This document shows, piece by piece, positions 18,864 through 24,795 of a stretch of 42,358 nt of DNA. The stretch spans positions 1-42,358 of IMG/VR virus record IMGVR_UViG_3300025860_000033. One strand, written 5' to 3'. The stretch is from a virus. Below the pieces are notes generated by a model. That model was not told the origin of the DNA. It saw nothing but the letters and a program-made list of their open reading frames with translations, and made no database searches. A program made the position numbers and the translations under genes. Positions within the stretch are counted from its first letter, which is position 1. Each line of letters opens with the position of its first letter.

Positions 18864-19316
18864 ATGAAATTACCTATTTTAGTACAAGCACACCCTGAAT
18901 CTCAGCAATTAGTAACAATGCGAACTATCATCAACAAGAAAACTGGTGAGGAGCGTGAGGTTGGTAACATTATGGTAAAACAGAATGTTATCAGTGGACT
19001 CTCTGGTATTGGTCGCGTGAGCAAGCGTGTTGCCTTTATTACTTTGGAGCGTGAAGTTGTGGAACTTCTTACTCCTATGTTAGCTGAAAATGCTCCCTTC
19101 CCTGTGGATGGAAAGCTTGTTGTTGAGGAAACTCTGGTACCTTACGTTAAGAAGGATGGTACCCTTCAGACTCCTAAACAGCATGGTGAGACTGGTGAAG
19201 TGATGACCTATCAAGGTCAACCTGTTTACAGGAACACCTTCTTCACTGAAATCATGTCCACTCAGGATGTATTCCTGCGTGACTCAGCCTCTGATGAAGA
19301 GACTGCTCCTGAGTAA
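18864..19316 (+). CDS. Paralogous early protein A
   Basis: A 150-residue soluble protein beginning MKLPILVQAHPESQQLVTM. It is clearly homologous along its whole length to the 148-residue protein at 19817 (shared KTGEER, KRVAF, TLE, GKLVV, KKDG, YRNT, DEE/DET ends). Beta-rich N-terminal half, acidic C-terminus (DSASDEETAPE), as in some ssDNA-binding proteins, but no OB-fold signature can be proven. Codon use is visibly more GC-rich than in its paralogue (CGT, GAG, GGT), suggesting different ancestry or recent acquisition of one copy. Followed by its own terminator. Confidence 0.72.
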   Translation: MKLPILVQAHPESQQLVTMRTIINKKTGEEREVGNIMVKQNVISGLSGIGRVSKRVAFITLEREVVELLTPMLAENAPFPVDGKLVVEETLVPYVKKDGTLQTPKQHGETGEVMTYQGQPVYRNTFFTEIMSTQDVFLRDSASDEETAPE

Positions 19317-19324
19317 TCAGGCCT

Positions 19325-19357
19325 GAACTGCCCCTTAATTGGGGTGGTTCTTTTTTT
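19325..19357 (+). terminator. Terminator after paralogue A
   Basis: Hairpin GAACTGCCCC/GGGGTGGTTC (19325-19334 with 19341-19350, loop TTAATT) followed by seven T. The stem is similar in sequence to the terminator at 19587. Confidence 0.85.
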
Positions 19358-19390
19358 AACTTAATTACTAACTCTTAAATTCTTATTCTT

Positions 19391-19579
19391 ATGAAATTGT
19401 ATATCCTGCAAGACTCAGTGACTGGTGAAAAGTTTGCTCAAATTTATGACAAACCTTGTAATGTAATCTTTAACACAAACACTGTTGTATTGTTTGTTGT
19501 GAATGTTGCATTCAAGACTGTACCTAGTTATTTTGAGCAAATTGATATCATGCGCTCAATGCCAATTTTAGTTGGTTAA
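19391..19579 (+). CDS. Small hypothetical protein
   Basis: A 62-residue protein (MKLYILQDSVTGEKFAQIYD) with a central hydrophobic stretch (TNTVVLFVVNVAFKTV). Its N-terminus faintly echoes the start of the preceding paralogue. It stands alone between two related terminators. Function unknown. Confidence 0.55.
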   Translation: MKLYILQDSVTGEKFAQIYDKPCNVIFNTNTVVLFVVNVAFKTVPSYFEQIDIMRSMPILVG

Positions 19580-19586
19580 TCAATTT

Positions 19587-19618
19587 GAACCATCCTTTAA
19601 TTAGGGTGGTTCATCTTT
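19587..19618 (+). terminator. Terminator related to that at 19325
   Basis: Hairpin GAACCATCCT/AGGGTGGTTC (19587-19596 with 19603-19612) followed by ATCTTT. Shares GAAC...GGTGGTTC with the previous terminator; the T-run is weaker. Confidence 0.6.
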
Positions 19619-19693
19619 AACAAAGGGGTTACCATTGATAATACAAAGTTTTTCCACCCGAGCTTAGCTGAATACAACCTAGAGTATTAGGAT

Positions 19694-19772
19694 GTAGGCA
19701 CTCGCTGCGCTCGTGGGAATCACCTACCACACCCTTTTTAGGATTTGGGATAATCTATACTTTGATTATCCC
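19694..19772 (+). promoter_or_regulatory. Duplicated leader element, copy 2
   Basis: Stem GTAGG/CCTAC (19694-19698 with 19723-19727) encloses CACTCGCTGCGCTCG (19699-19713), followed by hairpin GGGATAATC/GATTATCCC (19747-19755 with 19764-19772). Matches copy 1 in order and in the CTCGCT-CGCTCG core, and precedes the paralogous gene. Confidence 0.55.
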
Positions 19773-19816
19773 AGTGTAATACAATAAAATTAACATTAAC
19801 ATTAAATTTAAATCAC

Positions 19817-20263
19817 ATGAAAAGTAAAGTATTAGTACGTGCCCACAAGGACACTGGAGCAATTGTAACAATGAAAACTATTGTTAACAAAGAAACTGGA
19901 GAAGAGAGACAAGTTGGAACTGTAATGGTTGAACAGTCTAAAATTACAGGATTAGGGGCAATTGCTCGTATAGCCAAGAGAGTTGCATTTGTAACACTAG
20001 AGGAAGAAGTAGTTAATCTACTACAACCTATGTTAACAAATGGAGGTGAATTTCCTGTTGAAGGAAAATTAGTAGTTACAGAGACTACAAAACCTTATAT
20101 CAAGAAAGATGGTAGTCTTCAAGAACCTAAGAAGAATGGATCTACTGGTCAAGTAATGATGTATAAGGGAGAGCCTATATATAGAAACACTGATTTCAGT
20201 GAGGATATGTCAGCTCAAGATATCTTGTTAAGAGATGTATCAGGGGATGAAACTCCTGAGTAG
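19817..20263 (+). CDS. Paralogous early protein B
   Basis: A 148-residue homologue of the gene at 18864, starting MKSKVLVRAHKDTGAIVTM. Conserved blocks include NKETGEER (about 24-31), AKRVAFVTLEEEVV (about 54-67), GKLVVTET (about 83-90) and KKDGSLQEPKKNG (about 95-107). The acidic tail ends SGDETPE. Unlike paralogue A its codons match the AT-rich phage average. Repeated leader and pairwise conservation suggest a dosage or specialisation pair. Function unknown. Confidence 0.72.
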   Translation: MKSKVLVRAHKDTGAIVTMKTIVNKETGEERQVGTVMVEQSKITGLGAIARIAKRVAFVTLEEEVVNLLQPMLTNGGEFPVEGKLVVTETTKPYIKKDGSLQEPKKNGSTGQVMMYKGEPIYRNTDFSEDMSAQDILLRDVSGDETPE

Positions 20264-20276
20264 TTAGAAGCTACGT

Positions 20277-20330
20277 AGAGGTGCTCAGTTGGTGAGTGTT
20301 AATTAATGGTTCGAATCCATTTCACCTCTC
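20277..20330 (+). ncRNA. tRNA-like RNA lacking an anticodon arm
   Basis: AGAGGTG (20277-20283) pairs with CACCTCT (20323-20329) as an acceptor. CTCAGTTGGTGAG (20284-20296) is a typical D arm. AATGG-TTCGAAT-CCATT (20305-20321) is a perfect T arm. Only eight bases lie between D and T arms, so there is no anticodon arm. At about 54 nt it cannot decode. It begins 13 bases after the stop of paralogue B. Confidence 0.65.
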
Positions 20331-20368
20331 TAATGATTAAGTTAAGTTAGTAGGTAAGTAGTTGGTAA

Positions 20369-20424
20369 TGAGAGTGGTGAATGTATTTGTTCCTTGAGGG
20401 AGATAATACCCAAACCCACTCTCA
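20369..20424 (+). ncRNA. Helix-closed RNA unit
   Basis: TGAGAGTGG (20369-20377) pairs perfectly with CCACTCTCA (20416-20424), a nine-pair terminal helix around 38 bases. No ORF and no T-tract follows, so it is not a simple terminator. A smaller hairpin AGCC/GGCT follows near 20457-20474. Confidence 0.5.
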
Positions 20425-20534
20425 CAACTATTTTAACACCCCTTAACAATAATACAGCCTATTATAAATGGCTAAAAACAACAATTATAATACAAACAAT
20501 TAACTATTAACTAAACTAAAATACACAAAAAAGT

Positions 20535-20807
20535 ATGACAATTCAATACATAAGTGCTAATAACGGATTAGATGAAAGAATACTAATTGACTACGGGAAT
20601 AAGACTAAAGAGCACAGATGTGACACTAGAGGACTACAATTATCTAAAGAGTATGAAGCAGATTGGTGTGAGATGAATCAATCATATACTCTAGTATTCA
20701 AAGTGTATAACTCACATAAAGAAGTGATAAAACACATTGCTAAATCTAAAGAGTTAGAAAAGGCAGAGGATTTATTAGCCTCATTTGTAAACTATAATTT
20801 TAAATAA
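20535..20807 (+). CDS. Hypothetical protein
   Basis: A 90-residue protein (MTIQYISANNGLDERILIDY) with a beta-rich first half and a helical C-terminus (KELEKAEDLLASFVNY). Preceded by an A-rich leader and flanked on both sides by RNA units. No family recognised. Confidence 0.62.
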   Translation: MTIQYISANNGLDERILIDYGNKTKEHRCDTRGLQLSKEYEADWCEMNQSYTLVFKVYNSHKEVIKHIAKSKELEKAEDLLASFVNYNFK

Positions 20808-20832
20808 AGCATAAAAGCACGTTAGTCTTGGA

Positions 20833-20922
20833 GTAAGTAGACTGTATAAAAACTCTCCCATTGGACATATTCTACTGTATAAATAGTAATATCAGACTTA
20901 CATTTAACAGTGTGCCAGGCAC
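20833..20922 (+). ncRNA. Helix-closed RNA unit and adjacent hairpin
   Basis: GTAAGT (20833-20838) pairs with ACTTAC (20896-20901), enclosing a 69-base unit; the same closing helix is used in the minus-strand unit at 16738-16811. Immediately after is hairpin GTGC-CAG-GCAC (20912-20922). The rest of the gap up to 20990 shows no clear feature. Confidence 0.42.
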
Positions 20923-20990
20923 AAATATGGTAGAGGTGAATGCATCATACTCTTTTATCAATGCTATTTTAACTTTAAACACAACTAACT

Positions 20991-21254
20991 ATGAAAATGA
21001 TTATATTAAAAGAAGGTGATAAAATCCATCTTAAAGAAAAGAATGGAATATACACTGTTGTTAATATACATCAAAATAGTGTAGATATTTCATGTAATGC
21101 GTGGATTAGAAGAGCCAACTATCCTAAGTTTATTCCTACAAAGAATATACTATACAGTGAGATTCATTGTCTTGCTGGAGGATGGAAGAATAGGAGAAAG
21201 TTCGAAACCTATGAGGTTAAACCACTTCCTGCATCACCATGTAAATTAATTTAG
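20991..21254 (+). CDS. Hypothetical protein
   Basis: An 87-residue basic protein starting MKMIILKEGDKIHLKEKNGI, with SH3/KOW-like short strands (YTVVNIHQNSVDISCNAWIR) and a final EVKPLPASPCKLI. Could be a small nucleic-acid-binding barrel, but no diagnostic motif is present. Followed by 1.1 kb of RNA units. Confidence 0.6.
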   Translation: MKMIILKEGDKIHLKEKNGIYTVVNIHQNSVDISCNAWIRRANYPKFIPTKNILYSEIHCLAGGWKNRRKFETYEVKPLPASPCKLI

Positions 21255-21262
21255 ATTAGAGG

Positions 21263-21296
21263 GCTATCTGGATAGAAATATCAATGATCGGATAGC
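21263..21296 (+). ncRNA. Hairpin with competing pairings
   Basis: GCTATC (21263-21268) can pair with GGATAG directly beside it or with GATAGC at 21291-21296. Two mutually exclusive foldings within 34 bases is a switch-like arrangement. Short and unproven. Confidence 0.35.
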
Positions 21297-21396
21297 TTAC
21301 ACAAAAAGGTATTAGGCCTTATTATTATTTATACATTACGTTATCACTCATGCAAGTGCTATCCTATAGTAGAAATTTATTTAATCTAAAAATATT

Positions 21397-21474
21397 GTAC
21401 CTAACCATGTACATGACTTGTATATTCAAGAAGAATATTCTGCTTCAACCTGCAACACGGTAATAAAAGGGTAC
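21397..21474 (+). ncRNA. Helix-closed RNA unit
   Basis: GTACC (21397-21401) pairs with GGTAC (21470-21474). Inside are hairpins CATGTACATG (around 21406-21415) and AAGAATATTCTGCTT (around 21431-21445). First of an ordered series of units separated by TTTAAAATATAA-type spacers. Confidence 0.42.
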
Positions 21475-21498
21475 CCATTCCTTTTACTTTAAAATATA

Positions 21499-21570
21499 AT
21501 CTCCGATAAGTTAATTACAAATAAAGCATAGGTGTTCATAGCAGCCACATAACTGAAATGATGCGGAGAT
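21499..21570 (+). ncRNA. Helix-closed RNA unit, tRNA-sized
   Basis: ATCTCCG (21499-21505) pairs perfectly with CGGAGAT (21564-21570); a second helix AGTTA/TAACT lies just inside. The 72-nt length and seven-pair end helix are tRNA-like, but no D or T arm is present. Spacers TTTAAAATATA and TTTAAATA flank it. Confidence 0.52.
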
Positions 21571-21576
21571 TTAAAT

Positions 21577-21683
21577 AGAGAGTTGGCGGAATTGGTAGAC
21601 GCAAGTGAGGTATTATATTCCGCAGATGTAGCAGCTGATGGAGTAAGTATAATACTATACAGGTTCGAATCCTGTACTCTCAC
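21577..21683 (+). ncRNA. tRNA-Leu-like RNA with abnormal anticodon region
   Basis: The acceptor AGAGAGT pairs with ACTCTCA except at the first position. TGGCGGAATTGGTAGACGC (21584-21602) is the usual bacterial tRNA-Leu D region and ACAGG-TTCGAAT-CCTGT (21659-21675) a perfect T arm. Between them there is no five-pair stem with seven-base loop. Instead GTATTAT/ATAATAC (21610-21616 with 21649-21655) forms a seven-pair helix around 32 bases. It could be a tRNA with a remodelled or interrupted anticodon arm. Confidence 0.62.
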
Positions 21684-21696
21684 ATAAAATTAAATT

Positions 21697-21867
21697 AAGC
21701 TCTTTGCTTGAAGATAAATAGTAATATCGGGAATGGTCGGCTAGATATTACAAACTACATTTCAGAGTAGTTGTTGTTTATTGAATGATAATTCGTGGAA
21801 AATTGAACCACTCTGTCAAAAATATCATTATCCCACATAAACTGAATAGTGGAGCAAAGAGTTTTTT
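21697..21867 (+). ncRNA. Structured RNA family E/H, copy 1
   Basis: AAGCTCTTTGC (21697-21707) pairs with GCAAAGAGTTT (21854-21864), eleven pairs including one G-U. It ends in a T-tract, as a free RNA might. Motifs shared with copy 2 (22137-22355) are TTGAAGATAAA at the 5' side, GGGAATGG, GTTTATTG, ATAATTCGT/ATAATCGT, and TATCCCAC near the 3' side. GGGA and TCCC may pair. The unit follows the tRNA-Leu-like element, as copy 2 follows another tRNA-like element. Confidence 0.65.
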
Positions 21868-21874
21868 AAAATAT

Positions 21875-21968
21875 AAAGGTTATATGGCTCGTCATATTGT
21901 ATTAAGTTAAAAGTTAGCTTGAAGGAAATTTTCAACAATTACAATGATATGCAACCTAAGTGACCTTT
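21875..21968 (+). ncRNA. Helix-closed RNA unit
   Basis: AAAGGTTA (21875-21882) pairs with TGACCTTT (21961-21968), eight pairs with one G-U. Within it CATATTGTA can pair with TACAATGATATG, and TTGAAGGAAATTTTCAA is a hairpin. Flanked by TTTTAAAATATAAA spacers on both sides. Confidence 0.52.
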
Positions 21969-21976
21969 TAAAATAT

Positions 21977-22055
21977 AAAGTACAAGTAAACAGTTATACT
22001 CTAACAGGTGAGTTCTAGTGGGTTGAATCATTGTAACGTTAGTTGCTTGTACTTT
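21977..22055 (+). ncRNA. Helix-closed RNA unit
   Basis: AAAGTACAAG (21977-21986) pairs perfectly with CTTGTACTTT (22046-22055), ten pairs. At 79 nt it is tRNA-sized, with no cloverleaf. Spacers TTTTAAAATATA and TTTAAAATA flank it. Confidence 0.55.
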
Positions 22056-22060
22056 AAAAT

Positions 22061-22125
22061 AGAGAGTGATAATAGGTCAGGCAGTGGTACGCTATTTGTC
22101 GCAGGTTCGAATCCTGTACTCTCTA
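22061..22125 (+). ncRNA. tRNA-like RNA with one arm in place of D and anticodon arms
   Basis: Acceptor AGAGAGT/ACTCTCT (22061-22067 with 22118-22124) is perfect and T arm GCAGG-TTCGAAT-CCTGT (22101-22117) is canonical. The 33 bases between them are too short for two arms; GATAATAG pairs imperfectly with CTATTTGTC to make a single arm with loop GTCAGGCAGTGGTACG. It has no anticodon arm. The 3' half is nearly identical to that of the element at 21577. Confidence 0.62.
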
Positions 22126-22136
22126 CAAATAAAATT

Positions 22137-22357
22137 AAGCTCTTTGATTGAAGATAAACAATATAGGCGTTGGGAATGGGAGAGGGTGAAAGGCTCTCTT
22201 GATATAAAACTGTATCAGCAGTTGTGTTTATTGTAGATGTATAATCGTTAGCATATAGGCTCCATGAGAGCATTGAAATGCACTGGATGCGCTCCAGAAG
22301 AGATTGGTGAAAATCCAATACAAACATATCCCACTGAAATTTGGGCAAAGAGTTTTT
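22137..22357 (+). ncRNA. Structured RNA family E/H, copy 2
   Basis: AAGCTCTTTG (22137-22146) pairs with CAAAGAGTTT (22346-22355), followed by T's. It is about 50 nt longer than copy 1. Shared motifs are TTGAAGATAAA, GGGAATGG, GTTTATTG, ATAATCGTTA and TATCCCAC-TGAA. Extra hairpins are present here: GAGAG/CTCTC after GGGAATGG, and ATTGG-TGAAAAT-CCAAT near the 3' end. Preserved motifs with changed helices suggest a functional RNA. Confidence 0.66.
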
Positions 22358-22389
22358 AATTAAAAATATTAACCATAAACATTAAAATC

Positions 22390-22542
22390 ATGAAGAAATT
22401 TAGTTTCAAATCAGCATTTATGCTAAACTTATTAATAACAATATTTTTTATATCAGTTGCAACGTATACAGAGATGATTATATTATGGGCAATGTCAATT
22501 ATATTTGCATCTATATTACCAATGTGTGATATAGAAAAGTAA
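22390..22542 (+). CDS. Small membrane protein
   Basis: A 50-residue protein, MKKFSFKSAFMLNLLITIFF, with two hydrophobic stretches (about 8-24 and 29-44) and a short polar end (CDIEK). It has an A-rich leader and lies between RNA units. Function unknown. Confidence 0.55.
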   Translation: MKKFSFKSAFMLNLLITIFFISVATYTEMIILWAMSIIFASILPMCDIEK

Positions 22543-22606
22543 AACAACAGGAATGAAAGCTAGTGCCTGTTCTAGGGTTGAAAATCCAAAAACAAGAATA
22601 AAGATT

Positions 22607-22713
22607 AAACTCTCATCCAATTGCAGGTGATTTAGACTATACGAGGTGAAGCAGTGAACTCTGCCGTCATAATTAGTTAGCTGTCAAGGTGCAACCTTGT
22701 GAGAGTTTTTTTT
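22607..22713 (+). ncRNA. Helix-closed RNA unit ending in a T-tract
   Basis: AAACTCTCA (22607-22615) pairs with TGAGAGTTT (22700-22708), followed by five more T. A hairpin CAAGG-TGCAA-CCTTG precedes the 3' strand. The long-range end helix plus T-tract matches the style of the E/H family, though the sequence differs. Confidence 0.55.
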
Positions 22714-22768
22714 TAAATAACCTTGGTAGTTATAGGTTAAACTACAATGTTCATTGCCCTCACTTCCG

Positions 22769-22870
22769 AACTCTAGGGTGCATAATATAGAGTTTTTAAG
22801 GGTTTTATTTTTTTTACCCTTATGTTTTTTTTCATAGCAAGTTTCCCACCTCTCAACGATGTGGGTTTTT
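22769..22870 (+). terminator. Three consecutive terminator-like hairpins
   Basis: AACTCTA/TAGAGTT (22769-22775 with 22788-22794) plus five T; TAAGGGT/ACCCTTA (22797-22803 with 22816-22822) followed by eight T after TG; and CCCAC/GTGGG (22845-22849 with 22861-22865) plus seven T. Together they should block readthrough from the upstream RNA array. Confidence 0.7.
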
Positions 22871-22920
22871 TTACACAAGACATTAAAGTATTAACAATAC
22901 TCTTCATAATTATTAGATTG

Positions 22921-22950
22921 CGCGCTATATAGGTAGAGAACTATGGCGCG
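22921..22950 (+). ncRNA. Strong GC-rich hairpin
   Basis: CGCGCTATA (22921-22929) pairs with TATGGCGCG (22942-22950), nine pairs with one G-U, loop of 12. Exceptional GC content for this genome. Downstream, GATATTAACAAGCTA and GATATCGTTAAGCTA (around 22953 and 22994) are imperfect direct repeats. Confidence 0.45.
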
Positions 22951-23032
22951 AAGATATTAACAAGCTAACCTTCAGTATTGAAATATACACGGTGATATCG
23001 TTAAGCTACCTAGAGTAGTTACCAATAGCTAA

Positions 23033-23132
23033 AATTAGAGTTATGCGAGTAGGGTTCGACTCCTTACAGTCTATCATATGGCAAACGGTGAAGTGTTCCA
23101 TCTCCCGAAAAGTTGGTGGAATAACTCTAATT
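23033..23132 (+). ncRNA. RNA unit with 12-pair end helix and T arm on the 5' side
   Basis: AATTAGAGTTAT (23033-23044) and ATAACTCTAATT (23121-23132) are perfectly complementary. A T-arm-like TAGGG-TTCGACT-CCTTA (around 23051-23067) follows closely after the 5' strand, rather than before the 3' strand as in a normal tRNA, giving a permuted order. The next gene starts 33 bases later. Confidence 0.58.
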
Positions 23133-23165
23133 GAATACACGGAATAATAACACTAAAACAAGAAC

Positions 23166-23372
23166 ATGAATACAAAGGATATACCAAGTGGTTGGTGGTT
23201 AAATGTAACACCAATGGCAAGATTTCAAGACTACTTTATTGTAGGTATTTTGAGGAAAGGAAAAGCAAGTTGGATAACAGAGAACGTATTAAAAGACTTT
23301 AAAACATCAGAAGAAGCTTACGAAGCTGGGATGGAATGGATAAAGAAATATTTAGAATATAATATGAAATAA
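23166..23372 (+). CDS. Small hypothetical protein
   Basis: A 68-residue protein (MNTKDIPSGWWLNVTPMARF) with paired Trp residues at 10-11 and a helical end (SEEAYEAGMEWIKKYLEYNM). The layout, a small sheet followed by a helix, is seen in many short phage proteins. Function unknown. Confidence 0.6.
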   Translation: MNTKDIPSGWWLNVTPMARFQDYFIVGILRKGKASWITENVLKDFKTSEEAYEAGMEWIKKYLEYNMK

Positions 23373-23448
23373 ATTATGACACAGAAAGCATAACTACTGC
23401 TAACTTATCGCAGATATGACACGTTTATTAACTTAAATTAATAAAAAA

Positions 23449-23685
23449 ATGATATTACATCTTATAAAATTTATATTTAGCAAACAATACAGAAAACAAT
23501 GTGTTTTATCTGATGTTATGTGTAGTTGTGGTAAATATGATAAATGTATTAGAAAAGTAAGAATGACTAATAAAGGTTACTTTGGAATAGATACTTTGTA
23601 TGTTAGAAACCAAGACCATTTTAGATGTGGAAAGGTGCAAAAACAAATTAAGCAAATGAAAGATGCATTTAACAATTACACTTAA
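23449..23685 (+). CDS. Small Cys-rich hypothetical protein
   Basis: A 78-residue basic protein. CSCGKYDKC (about 26-34) and a later Cys (about 64) could form a small metal site. Basic end with KQIKQMKDAFNNYT. No family recognised. Confidence 0.55.
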   Translation: MILHLIKFIFSKQYRKQCVLSDVMCSCGKYDKCIRKVRMTNKGYFGIDTLYVRNQDHFRCGKVQKQIKQMKDAFNNYT

Positions 23686-23720
23686 AACGCATTAGAATAT
23701 GAATTTTAAATAAAACGGAT

Positions 23721-23873
23721 ATGAAACTAATTACATTAAATTTTGGCACTTGGAATAATGGTGCAAGAGGTGGTAGACTAAGGAGAATCTACCAAAGGAT
23801 TTACATAAAAGGATATAAATGGACACCATTTGTAACGGTAAGATTTAAACTACTTGTCGCAAATATAGTATAA
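23721..23873 (+). CDS. Small basic hypothetical protein
   Basis: A 50-residue, strongly basic protein (GGRLRRIYQRIYIKGYKW in the middle) starting MKLITLNFGTWNNGARG. It lies just upstream of the cassette-like repeats. Function unknown. Confidence 0.5.
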   Translation: MKLITLNFGTWNNGARGGRLRRIYQRIYIKGYKWTPFVTVRFKLLVANIV

Positions 23874-24295
23874 ATATGCGACAAAGTTTAATAACAAAAC
23901 TTTACTATACACGTTGTTATGTGTAGTTTGATTGCTTTAGGGTGTTGGCTAAATTACTTACAACTTTATTAGATATGAAAAGTGTGGTTTGATTGATATT
24001 ACAATCAAAAACATATAAATTGATTGAAATAACAAACATTTTTTTTAAAAGCGTATAGTTAGCATTTTTTATATGTGTAGTTGTAATTAGTGTTTGTGTA
24101 TTATTATACACAAAAACATATAAAACGTGTAAAATAACACACATTATACGTATAAACGTATATTAAAGCGAGTAAAAACAAACATTACTTACAGCGGTTT
24201 GGCTATGAATTGAAGCCGATAAAACGAAAATTAATTATTAACTAACAAGACCTAATTAGGCTTTTATTTATAGCCGTTGTTAGGCAACGTTTAAG
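23874..24295. other. Intergenic region with cassette-type repeats
   Basis: No convincing gene. It contains GTTGTTATGTGTAGT (23913-23927), nearly identical to 24514-24528, another TGTGTAGTTG near 24072, and many short inverted repeats of TGTGT/ACACA type, ending with an attC-like hairpin site at 24188-24285. Confidence 0.5.
24188..24285 (+). repeat. attC-like recombination site, copy 1
   Basis: ACAGC-GGTTT-GGCTAT (24191-24206) pairs with ATAGCC-GTTGT (24270-24280), leaving a one-sided bulge, and ends with GTTAGGC, which fits the attC R' consensus GTTRRRY. The 5' R'' box is degenerate. Length about 98 bases, within the attC range. CGGTTTGGCTAT is repeated exactly at 24475. Confidence 0.45.
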
Positions 24296-24463
24296 ATGGA
24301 AAATAAACCAAACTCACAAATAAGATATGACTTTTATTGTTTTTATAACGACAAAAAAGTATTAGAATACAGTTGTCATAGTGAAGAAAAGAAAAATATA
24401 AAAGAGCGAAAACTTAAATCTAAAAACATTAAGCACGAAATAGTTAAAGTAGCATTATTCTAA
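24296..24463 (+). CDS. Cassette-borne small protein
   Basis: A 55-residue charged protein (MENKPNSQIRYDFYCFYNDK, ending KHEIVKVALF) lying exactly between two attC-like sites, with its start 11 bases after the first. Function unknown. Confidence 0.58.
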   Translation: MENKPNSQIRYDFYCFYNDKKVLEYSCHSEEKKNIKERKLKSKNIKHEIVKVALF

Positions 24464-24468
24464 ATGTT

Positions 24469-24530
24469 GTCTAACGGTTTGGCTATACGTCTGTACTTGT
24501 ATGGCGTATAGGTGTTGTTGTGTGTAGTGC
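24469..24530 (+). repeat. attC-like recombination site, copy 2
   Basis: Starts GTCTAAC, a match to the attC R'' consensus RYYYAAC, then CGGTTTGGCTAT identical to copy 1, then stem CTATACG/CGTATAG (24483-24489 with 24505-24511) and GTTGTT. The 3' part (24511-24530) is an inverted match of 24779-24795 beyond the next gene. Confidence 0.45.
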
Positions 24531-24557
24531 GGATTATTAACCAAAAACTTAATTGAA

Positions 24558-24779
24558 ATGAAAGGATATGTGATAGCAGTTAGACAAGTAGCTGCACCAG
24601 TAGGGATACTAAAAAAGGAAAATAAAGTTCTTTTATTTAGCACAGAAAGTAAGGCAAGAACATACGCAAGAGAAGAAGTAGAAGGCAATGTATTCATGAT
24701 GATTGCTTGGAACATTTCGCCTTGCTCTAATTGGACTAATGAAATAAAAGAAAGTGGTGGCGTAAAGCGAATGGATTAG
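24558..24779 (+). CDS. Cassette-borne hypothetical protein
   Basis: A 73-residue protein (MKGYVIAVRQVAAPVGILKK) with YVIAVRQ and KVLLFSTESKARTYAREE suggesting a small alpha/beta fold. It is framed by inverted repeats at 24511-24530 and 24779-24795 (about 16 of 17 complementary positions apart from a three-base insertion). Function unknown. Confidence 0.6.
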   Translation: MKGYVIAVRQVAAPVGILKKENKVLLFSTESKARTYAREEVEGNVFMMIAWNISPCSNWTNEIKESGGVKRMD

Positions 24780-24795
24780 CATTACACACAACACC
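24779..24795 (+). repeat. Inverted repeat paired with 24511-24530
   Basis: GCATTACACACAACACC is the near-perfect inverse complement of the sequence before the cassette gene and overlaps its stop codon. Hairpins ACCCAC/GTGGGT follow before the next gene. Confidence 0.45.

Noticed and set aside
18763-19713. CTCGCTGCGCTCG as a vector/ColE1 remnant
   Set aside because: A similar string is known from plasmid origins, but the match is short, duplicated with other leader parts, and embedded in phage sequence.
21489-21683. Minus-strand ORF of 64 codons
   Set aside because: Antisense to the tRNA-Leu-like element and a neighbouring helix-closed RNA; no homology features.
21577-21683. Ordinary tRNA-Leu
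   Set aside because: D and T regions fit, but no anticodon stem with a seven-base loop can be drawn, so no anticodon is assignable.
22028-22348. Minus-strand ORF of 106 codons
   Set aside because: It contains STGFEPATNSVPLPDLL, the classic false peptide from reading a tRNA T arm and D arm in antisense. It lies across RNA units on the other strand.
23067-23073. Trans-split tRNA joining CAGTCTA with TAGACTG at 20839-20845
   Set aside because: Seven-base complementarity is expected by chance over this distance and nothing else around the second site is tRNA-like.
20264-23140. CRISPR array
   Set aside because: Units differ in length and sequence; there are no regular repeats and spacers, and no cas genes.
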